DNA of 6,379 bases from Planctomycetaceae bacterium UBA6172 (GTDB taxonomy: Bacteria > Planctomycetota > Planctomycetia > Pirellulales > Pirellulaceae). A program made the translations under genes and the position numbers. Below, in pieces: positions 1 to 4,606 of this stretch. Where the stretch lies: assembly GCA_002422955.1 (NCBI GenBank), contig DITY01000124.1, positions 1 to 6,379 on the forward strand, in the 5' to 3' direction. The notes below the pieces were generated by a model, which saw only the letters and a program-made list of their open reading frames with translations, had not been told where the DNA came from and ran no database searches. Every line of letters begins with the position of its first letter. Position 1 is the first letter of the stretch.

Positions 1-921
1 ATTCAGTCCGGCTTTCGTGTTCGGGGCGGCTGGTACGTCGACCCGTCACGGTACTGGGCGATCGGCGGCGACTATTACGAATTGATCGAGTTTGGTGACT
101 CGTTCACCGCTACATCCGACGGCACCACGATTCTGGGACGCCCTTTTTACGACATTGTCGCCGGCCGTGAAAACGCGACGCTCTCCGCCTTTCCGTCGTT
201 CTCCCGGGGTACCATCAACATCGACTCCACCACTTCGTTGCGGTCGCTCGGGATCAACGTTCGGGCCGACGCGATCAACCCGCCGAATCACGCCAGCCAG
301 ATCGCGAATGATTGTGCCCGGGAAGCCCGGATGGACCTGCTGATCGGGTTTCGCAACATGATGCTCGACGACACGCTGAATATCTCCGAAGATTTGGAGT
401 CGCTGGTCCCGCCCGGCGGGACCATCAACCTGAACGAATCGTTCGCGACGGAGAATAATTTCAACGGCGTGGAGTTCGGTTACATCCGCGAAGTCCCGTT
501 CGGACGTTGGTGGTTCGAAAGTGAAGGCCGCATCGCCGTGGGCACCAACGCGCAGAAGGTCACGATCGCGGGGCAAACGCAGTTGGTCGAAAATGGCGTT
601 CCGGGAACCTTTCCCGGCGGATTGCTCGCCCAGCGGACCAACATCGGCACCTACGAGCGGAACGAGCTCGCGGTCGTTCCGGAACTCGGGTTGACCCTTG
701 GCTTTCACGTCACGCCGCGGATCAGCGTGCAAGCTGGTTACACGTTGGTTTACTTCAGCAACGTCGTCCGCGCCGGTGACCAGATCGACACCGACCTCAA
801 TCCGGGGCTGATTCCGGTCGAGGCTGACCCGTTGTCGGGTCCGCTCCGTCCGAGGTTTGTCTTCCGCCAGAACGATTTCTTCGCCCACGGGCTCACCGCC
901 GGGGCCGATTTCCGTTTCTAG
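1..921 (+). CDS. BBP7 family outer-membrane beta-barrel protein (5' end missing)
   Basis: The frame is open from the first base, so this is the C-terminal 306 residues of a longer protein; the TTG at 82 is internal and not a start. The translation matches the planctomycete BBP7 outer-membrane family (Pfam BBP7, PF07585) as I know it. It opens with a strand resembling the family's early 'GFR..GGW..D' strand (residues 5-15). Around residue 115 it has 'IGFRNMMLDDTLNISEDL', then FGRWWFESEGRIAVG (about 167-181), GGLLAQRTNIGTYER (206-220), AVVPELGLTLGFHVTPR, a GYTLVYFSNVVRAGDQID block (about 246-263) and a closing strand. The last residue is Phe (HGLTAGADFRF), the usual outer-membrane insertion signal. 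Known for the family: predicted outer-membrane barrel, often called a porin or secreted surface protein, with no proven substrate. The signal peptide is outside the window. No clear terminator follows the TAG at 919-921. Confidence 0.88.
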   Translation: MQSGFRVRGGWYVDPSRYWAIGGDYYELIEFGDSFTATSDGTTILGRPFYDIVAGRENATLSAFPSFSRGTINIDSTTSLRSLGINVRADAINPPNHASQIANDCAREARMDLLIGFRNMMLDDTLNISEDLESLVPPGGTINLNESFATENNFNGVEFGYIREVPFGRWWFESEGRIAVGTNAQKVTIAGQTQLVENGVPGTFPGGLLAQRTNIGTYERNELAVVPELGLTLGFHVTPRISVQAGYTLVYFSNVVRAGDQIDTDLNPGLIPVEADPLSGPLRPRFVFRQNDFFAHGLTAGADFRF

Positions 922-947
922 GCCCTCCCCCGGGATCTCGTCGTTAG

Positions 948-960
948 CGTGAATTTCACG
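948..960. repeat. Short perfect inverted repeat CGTGAA-T-TTCACG
   Basis: Two 6-base arms surround a single central T. The one-base centre cannot form an RNA loop, so if functional it would be a protein-binding palindrome in DNA rather than a hairpin. It lies 27 bases after the BBP7 stop codon and about 80 bases upstream of the -35 element, a plausible place for an upstream regulator site. A 12-base palindrome can occur by chance and no regulator is identified. Confidence 0.3.
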
Positions 961-1039
961 AAGATTCCTTGGGGATTTCGGGGATTTGTTCGGTCCAGGC
1001 TGTCTGTGTCGATTGGGGATTTGCCGAACATTTTGCCAG

Positions 1040-1067
1040 TTGACAAATGGAACGGACGACGAATAAT
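1040..1067 (+). promoter_or_regulatory. Sigma-70-like promoter for the DUF1559 gene
   Basis: A perfect -35 hexamer TTGACA (1040-1045) is followed after 16 bases by AATAAT (1062-1067), a 5-of-6 match to the TATAAT -10 box. The -10 sits in a local AT-rich patch within otherwise GC-rich DNA. Transcription would begin around 1074, giving a leader of roughly 160 bases before the ATG at 1234. This is the best promoter match in the window. It fits the DUF1559 gene being a separate, well-expressed unit. Confidence 0.6.
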
Positions 1068-1073
1068 TGTCGT
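1056..1073. promoter_or_regulatory. Imperfect palindrome covering the -10 box (possible operator)
   Basis: The arms ACGAC (1056-1060) and GTCGT (1069-1073) are perfect inverted copies separated by GAATAATT, which contains the -10 hexamer. The position, straddling the -10 and the expected start of transcription, is where a repressor would compete with RNA polymerase. The arms are short and no cognate regulator is present in the window, so the operator role is inferred. Confidence 0.35.
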
Positions 1074-1222
1074 AATGTCTGAATGTCCGCCACTCCCTGC
1101 CGCTCTGGGATGAATGCTTCTCCCAGATCGTTGCTCGTCCGCGGGGCGTGATCGGTTTGTCATGCCGGTGGGTTGAGCGGGTTATTGGGTGACGAAGACG
1201 TTTCTGTTTTTTTCCATTTGTT

Positions 1223-1228
1223 AAGGAG
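1223..1228 (+). promoter_or_regulatory. Strong Shine-Dalgarno (AAGGAG) for the DUF1559 gene
   Basis: AAGGAG ends five bases before the ATG at 1234 and fixes the start codon. It contrasts with the weak or absent Shine-Dalgarno sequences ahead of the three downstream genes. It is preceded by a T-rich, probably unstructured tract (1201-1220), which should leave the site open to ribosomes. Together these suggest efficient translation. Confidence 0.8.
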
Positions 1229-1233
1229 TTCTC

Positions 1234-2289
1234 ATGATTTCTCGTAAGCGCAGGGGTTTTACCCTGGTTGAACTGCTGGTGGTGATCGCCATCATCGGCG
1301 TGATGGTCGGGTTGCTGTTGCCGGCGGTACAGGCCGCGCGCGAAGCGGCGCGCCGAATGAGCTGCAGCAATAACTTGAAGCAGATGGGTTTGGCGTTCCA
1401 CAACTACCACGACACGTACAAGCGGATGCCGATGGCGGCGAGCTCGATCGTGTTCCCCGTCGGTCAGGTTGCCACGTCGAACTGGCACGGTTATTCGGCT
1501 CACACGATGATCCTGCCGTTCATCGAGCAAACCCCGCTGTTCGATCAATTGAGGTTCAACGAGCGGCACTACTCGGGGGATATCGTTCCACCGGCGACCG
1601 TTTCGCCCTTGGCCGTCAGCCGCACGCGGATCAACACCTTCATTTGCCCGTCGGACAAGGACTTCCCTAGCACCACCGACATCGGTTGGACCAATTACGG
1701 CGTCAGCCATGGTTCGAACGTCGGCTACGGGGCTAACCAGACGACCGAAGCGAACGGGTTCTTCACCCGCTCGATTCACGTCAAGTTCTCGGACGTCCTG
1801 GACGGCTTGTCCAACACGATCATGTTGGCCGAGTTCAACAAGGGTGACAACAACGGCGGTCGCTTCGACGTTCAGGGTGGTGACTGGCCGAACGGCATCG
1901 CGATCACTTTCCCCCGGACGTTCAATTTCCCGCAAAGTTTCCCGACCCAGGCGCAGCTGACGGCTTATGGCGAGGCTTGCTTGGCGGCTGGTCCGACCAG
2001 TCACCGCAGCACCGCCGGTTTCCGCTGGATCGCGCCGGGTCAGTACAACACGTCGTTCAACACGTTGGCCCCGCCGAACTGGCGTTATCCGGCCTGCATG
2101 GACTGCGCGGGTTGCGGCCAGGGTGACTCCAGCGGGCTCTTCCCGGCACGTAGCCGTCACCCCGGTGGCGTGCATCACACGATGGGTGATGCTTCGGTTC
2201 AGTTCATCACCGAGAGCGTCGACTTGATCATTTACCAGTCGGTCGGTACCCGCGATGGCAAAGAAGCGGTCGACATGAGCCGTCTGTAA
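1234..2289 (+). CDS. DUF1559 domain protein with prepilin-type N-terminus
   Basis: This 351-residue protein begins with a textbook type IV pilin/pseudopilin leader: a basic stretch (MISRKRRG), then FTLVELLVVIAIIGVMVG. Cleavage is expected after Gly8, leaving methylated Phe9 as the first residue and Glu13 as the mature Glu5. The hydrophobic helix runs to about residue 33 and is followed by the PAVQAAREAARRMSCSNNLKQ block typical of planctomycete DUF1559 (SBP_bac_10, PF07596) proteins. A 'FICPSD' motif lies mid-protein. The C-terminal H-X9-DG processing-associated motif is present as His309...Asp319 followed by Ala320, so the Gly is replaced. An unusual CxxCxxC (Cys288, 291, 294) precedes it. 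Known for the family: exported, pilin-like, very many paralogues per planctomycete genome, precise role unproven. Of 19 Asn codons, 16 are AAC, and with the strong ribosome-binding site this suggests good expression. Full length; the start is set by AAGGAG. It has its own promoter and terminator. Confidence 0.93.
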   Translation: MISRKRRGFTLVELLVVIAIIGVMVGLLLPAVQAAREAARRMSCSNNLKQMGLAFHNYHDTYKRMPMAASSIVFPVGQVATSNWHGYSAHTMILPFIEQTPLFDQLRFNERHYSGDIVPPATVSPLAVSRTRINTFICPSDKDFPSTTDIGWTNYGVSHGSNVGYGANQTTEANGFFTRSIHVKFSDVLDGLSNTIMLAEFNKGDNNGGRFDVQGGDWPNGIAITFPRTFNFPQSFPTQAQLTAYGEACLAAGPTSHRSTAGFRWIAPGQYNTSFNTLAPPNWRYPACMDCAGCGQGDSSGLFPARSRHPGGVHHTMGDASVQFITESVDLIIYQSVGTRDGKEAVDMSRL

Positions 2290-2354
2290 TCGGTTGATCT
2301 CCCGGTTCGAAGTTGGCCTTCGGGTTGTTCGAATCGGTAAAAGTCATCTACATT

Positions 2355-2389
2355 CCCGATCGTCCCTTCGCGGGGCGATCGGGTTTTTT
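2355..2389 (+). terminator. Rho-independent terminator after the DUF1559 gene
   Basis: CCCGATCG (2355-2362) pairs perfectly with CGATCGGG (2376-2383). The stem continues inward through TCCC (2363-2366) with GGGG (2372-2375), giving 12 pairs including one T-G wobble, closed by a five-base loop TTCGC. Six T residues follow immediately (2384-2389). It lies 65 bases after the stop codon at 2287-2289. This is the strongest terminator in the window and separates the DUF1559 unit from the downstream genes. Confidence 0.93.
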
Positions 2390-2434
2390 GTTTCCCCTGG
2401 CCATGTTCGCTGGCGCAGGAAAAGTGGTCGCTTG

Positions 2435-2463
2435 TTGACGAAACCCCAGCCGGTTCCTAATCT
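2435..2463 (+). promoter_or_regulatory. Candidate promoter for the lipoprotein-TPR-CRTAC1 genes
   Basis: TTGACG (2435-2440, 5 of 6 to the -35 consensus) is followed after 17 bases by TAATCT (2458-2463). That -10 keeps only the first, second and last consensus bases. Spacing is ideal and the site lies just after the terminator at 2355-2389, where a new unit must begin. The weak -10 makes this a candidate only. Confidence 0.35.
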
Positions 2464-2636
2464 TGGGGTAGTGGTGTCTTCGACGCCTTCGCGGACCGCG
2501 ATAGGCGATTCATGGCGCCCTCACGGCGATCGCTCGGCAGTCCCTGGTCATTGGACAGATCCAGCTTTTGGCCGTTAAACCATTTCACATGAGAAGGCTT
2601 CGACCGCTTCTCAATCGATCCGGAAGCTTTCGATCC

Positions 2637-2689
2637 CGATGAAGGGAGCGAGTTGCCAGATCGAGACCCATTCCCTTCGATCGATTTTT
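2637..2689 (+). terminator. Terminator-like hairpin in the small-lipoprotein leader (possible attenuator)
   Basis: The arm CGATGAAGGGA (2637-2647) pairs with TCCCTTCGATCG (2672-2683), with a single bulged G at 2679 giving 7+4 pairs; a G-T pair (2648:2671) can extend it inward. The loop is about 22-24 bases, long for a terminator. ATTTTT (2684-2689) follows at once. It ends 16 bases before the ATG at 2706, inside the leader rather than after a gene. An alternative helix, 2628-2635 with 2659-2666 (8 pairs, one wobble), cannot form together with it except as a pseudoknot. This is the pattern of a terminator/antiterminator switch, but no ligand or leader peptide is evident. Confidence 0.35.
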
Positions 2690-2705
2690 CACAAGGTTCA
2701 TTGTC

Positions 2706-3020
2706 ATGCGTGCTAAGCAGTTTTTCGGGTTGGTTCTGGTCGCGTTGATGGTCGGTTGCAGTGGCGGTGCCGAGAATACCGTCGTCGAAGCCACCATTCC
2801 CCCGGCCGAGCAGCAAATGCGGTCGCTGCTGGAGAATCTGGCCAAGACGGGCGAGTCGATGGGCAGCGGTGGGCAGATCATCATGGAAGCGATCGAGAGC
2901 ATTAAGAAGACCGACCAGGCCAAGGGCGATTCGATGCAGGCCGACGCCGACAAGCTGATGACCACCACCAACCCGGCCGAAGTCAAGAAGTTGGCCGCAT
3001 CGCTGTTGGAAAAGCTGTAA
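2706..3020 (+). CDS. Small lipoprotein, family not recognised
   Basis: This 104-residue protein starts with MRAKQFFGLVLVALMVGC, a short lipoprotein signal peptide with two basic residues, a hydrophobic core (6-16) and a lipobox MVGC. Cys18 is the expected lipidated residue; Met at -3 is less common than Leu but tolerated. The mature part is only 87 residues: a short Gly/Glu linker, then two predicted amphipathic helical stretches (about 33-70 and 75-104, the latter ending AEVKKLAASLLEKL) that are charged and contain no further Cys. It is probably an envelope-anchored helical protein. The weak Shine-Dalgarno is AAGG at 2693-2696, nine bases before the ATG. The next gene starts 50 bases downstream with no terminator between, so co-transcription is likely. 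Small lipoproteins beside DUF1559 genes are common in planctomycetes. I cannot assign a function. Confidence 0.83.
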   Translation: MRAKQFFGLVLVALMVGCSGGAENTVVEATIPPAEQQMRSLLENLAKTGESMGSGGQIIMEAIESIKKTDQAKGDSMQADADKLMTTTNPAEVKKLAASLLEKL

Positions 3021-3035
3021 GCCGATCGGGGGCGA

Positions 3036-3104
3036 GCGTGGGTACGTTTCTTTGAACGACGGGTTTTCGGATGCGGCGACTCGGAAATCGGAAACGTACC
3101 ACGC
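3036..3104 (+). promoter_or_regulatory. Long stem enclosing the start codon of the TPR gene
   Basis: GCGTGGGTACGTTTC (3036-3050) is complementary to GAAACGTACCACGC (3091-3104): ten continuous pairs, one bulged G (3040) and four more pairs. The 40-base loop (3051-3090) holds the ATG at 3071. No T run follows, so it is not an intrinsic terminator. In RNA it could govern translation initiation or protect an mRNA end between the lipoprotein and TPR genes. The complementarity is seen directly; the role is inferred. Confidence 0.5.
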
Positions 3105-4573
3105 AGAATCGCTCGGCTAGCGGTGCCCGGAGTGTTCCTAGCTCGGGCGGTCCTAGCCAGAGCAGTCTCAGCGCGGACAATCCCAGCCCGAGCAACTCGA
3201 ACTCGGGAGTTGGTATTCAGGATGGCGACGAGCGGACGCTCGCCGCCGCAAGATCAGTCGTGAAGTCGCGATGGCGGGCCGGCGGGTTGCTGTTGGTCGC
3301 CGGCTTCTTGATCCTACTGGCCTTCGCGGTGGATGCCCCCGCGGAAGTCTGCCAGGTGTTCGCCAGGAAGTCGCTATCCCGCTTCGATTACGAATCGGCG
3401 GAAACCTGGTTGCGGCGAGCGGCTTATGTCTCGTCGCGAAATCCCACCACGGAGCTGTTGGCCGCCCGGGTCTGTCGCCGTCAGGGACGGCTCGATGAGA
3501 TGACCCAGCACTTATCGCGGGCGTTGCTCGTCGGTGGCGACGCGAAACTGATCGAGCTCGAGGAGTCGCTCGCGTTGGCTCAAACCGGTGGCCTGGCGGC
3601 TGTCGAACAGGAATTGGTGACCGCGCTCAAGGAGGGCTGGGGCGACACGGACGAAATCAGTGACGCCTATGCCAACGGCTTAGCGGCCAACTCGCAGTTT
3701 GGCCAAGCGGCGACGGTGCTGGACGCCTGGCGAACCGATTATCCGAACGATCCCCGTCCCGATTATCGCCTCGGTCGACTGCACGAGTACCTGGAACGTT
3801 GGGAGGAAGCGGAAGCGGCGTACCGGAAGTCGATCGCGCGAAATCCGGAATATTTCCCCGCCCACTATCGGCTCGGCCGGGTGCTGTTCAACGGCCGGCG
3901 AATCGAGGAGGCGGAGGCTGCGTTTTCCGCCTGTTTGGAGATGCCAAGTCCGCAAGCGGCGGAGGTGCAGGTGGCGATGTGCGCCCGGGCCTTGGGCGAT
4001 CTCGACCGGGCTCGCGAATTGCTGCGACAGGTTGTCCGGCAAGAACGTTCGGCGATCACCGCCTCTTATCAGGCGGTGGAGGAAAACCCGGAACACTTCG
4101 AGGCGGCCGCGCAGCTCGGTGACATCGAATCCGAACTCGGCAATTTTCAGGAGGCGCTGCATTGGTTGGAGCTGGCGTTGGCGGAGAATCCCCGCGACCT
4201 GACGGCTCGCTATTCGCTGGCCGTCACCTTGCGTGAACTGGGCCGCGGCGACGAGGCGGAGAGCGAGTTCGAACGCATCCAGGTCGCTCGTACCGCGCTG
4301 GAACGGGCCAACCCGCTGCGCGATCGCATCGCCGGCCAGCCCGACGACCTTGCGGCGCGACTGGAATTGGGCGGATTGCTGATGGAGCACGAATCGCAGC
4401 GGATGGCGAGGTTTTGGTTGCAGAGCATTTTGACCTACGATCCCGATCATGCTGCCGCCCACGCCGCGTTAGCCAAACATTATCGCCAGTTATCGGAGCG
4501 CTCGCCCCAGTACGCGCCGCTCGCGACCTATCACGAACGTATCAGCGCCTTGGCGGCTCAATCGCCCCCTTAA
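3071..4573 (+). CDS. Membrane-anchored TPR repeat protein
   Basis: The protein has 500 residues. Residues 1-70 form a basic, then Ser/Pro/Asn-rich tail with a pentapeptide repeat (PSSGG PSQSS LSADN PSPSN, about 23-42). One transmembrane helix follows (about 72-88, GLLLVAGFLILLAFAV), with the basic side (KSRWRAG) before it, so the tail is predicted cytoplasmic and the remainder periplasmic. Residues 103-460 are helical TPR-type repeats, clearest at 229-262 (YRLGRLHEYLERWEEAEAAY), 263-296, 343-375 and 376-408, with more degenerate copies around 104-137 and 426-460. TPR arrays bind proteins; the partner is unknown. The start is uncertain: ATG 3071 is the first in-frame start after an upstream TGA but has no Shine-Dalgarno, and a GTG at 3260 (residue 64) would drop the tail but keep the membrane helix. 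The in-frame 15-base repeat favours the longer form. The CRTAC1 gene follows 33 bases later, in the same frame. Confidence 0.88.
   Translation: MRRLGNRKRTTQNRSASGARSVPSSGGPSQSSLSADNPSPSNSNSGVGIQDGDERTLAAARSVVKSRWRAGGLLLVAGFLILLAFAVDAPAEVCQVFARKSLSRFDYESAETWLRRAAYVSSRNPTTELLAARVCRRQGRLDEMTQHLSRALLVGGDAKLIELEESLALAQTGGLAAVEQELVTALKEGWGDTDEISDAYANGLAANSQFGQAATVLDAWRTDYPNDPRPDYRLGRLHEYLERWEEAEAAYRKSIARNPEYFPAHYRLGRVLFNGRRIEEAEAAFSACLEMPSPQAAEVQVAMCARALGDLDRARELLRQVVRQERSAITASYQAVEENPEHFEAAAQLGDIESELGNFQEALHWLELALAENPRDLTARYSLAVTLRELGRGDEAESEFERIQVARTALERANPLRDRIAGQPDDLAARLELGGLLMEHESQRMARFWLQSILTYDPDHAAAHAALAKHYRQLSERSPQYAPLATYHERISALAAQSPP
3136..3195 (+). repeat. Degenerate 15-base tandem repeat, four units, in the TPR gene
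   Basis: Four consecutive 15-base units start at 3136, 3151, 3166 and 3181, each beginning TCCTAGC or a close variant (TCCTAGC, TCCTAGC, TCTCAGC, TCCCAGC). Units 1 and 2 agree at 11 of 15 bases, units 3 and 4 at 11, and units 2 and 4 at 12. The period is a multiple of three and encodes a five-residue (Pro/Leu)-Ser-x-x-x repeat in the cytoplasmic tail. It looks like an old, diverged minisatellite. Confidence 0.55.
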
Positions 4574-4606
4574 CCTCGGCAGCATGCTCGTCTGAGACCC
4601 CCCCTG

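Larger units (their letters stand above)
922..1233. other. Non-coding stretch between the BBP7 and DUF1559 genes
   Basis: These 312 bases hold no convincing gene. From left to right they contain a short perfect inverted repeat (948-960), three copies of GGGGATTT (971-978, 980-987, 1015-1022), a promoter (1040-1067) overlapped by an imperfect palindrome (1056-1073), about 150 bases of leader, a T-rich tract (about 1201-1220) and a strong ribosome-binding site (1223-1228). The arrangement is that of a regulated promoter region for the DUF1559 gene. No T-tailed hairpin that would terminate the BBP7 transcript was found. Confidence 0.7.
2390..2705. other. Non-coding stretch and leader upstream of the small lipoprotein gene
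   Basis: No convincing gene lies in these 316 bases. They contain a weak promoter candidate (2435-2463), a small hairpin with arms GAGAAG (2591-2596) and CTTCTC (2607-2612), several scattered copies of CGATC, and a larger hairpin ending in a T run (2637-2689). If the promoter is right, the transcript leader is about 235 bases, long enough for a regulatory RNA element. No known riboswitch class was recognised. Confidence 0.55.

Noticed and set aside
82..921. TTG at 82 as the start of the BBP7 gene
   Set aside because: The frame is open to base 1 and the upstream residues continue the expected beta-barrel strand pattern, so the gene is simply cut by the window edge.
922..990. Possible terminator after the BBP7 gene
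   Set aside because: The C-rich and G-rich runs after the stop codon do not give a stable stem followed by a T run, so no terminator is claimed.
918..1163. An 81-codon minus-strand frame in the gap after the BBP7 gene
   Set aside because: It overlaps the promoter and operator-like elements of the DUF1559 gene, has unremarkable composition and resembles no family I know.
46..2178. A 710-codon open frame on the minus strand opposite the BBP7 and DUF1559 genes
   Set aside because: It crosses two well-supported genes and the gap between them, is rich in Arg, Val and Asp as expected from reading GC-rich genes backwards, and shows no recognisable domain.
2294..2578. A 94-codon plus-strand frame after the DUF1559 gene
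   Set aside because: It runs straight through the strong terminator at 2355-2389 and has no ribosome-binding site or recognisable motif.
4584..4595. Tiny upstream frame ATG-CTC-GTC-TGA between the TPR and CRTAC1 genes
   Set aside because: At three codons, without a ribosome-binding site, it is most likely a chance occurrence within the AGCATGCT palindrome (4581-4588).
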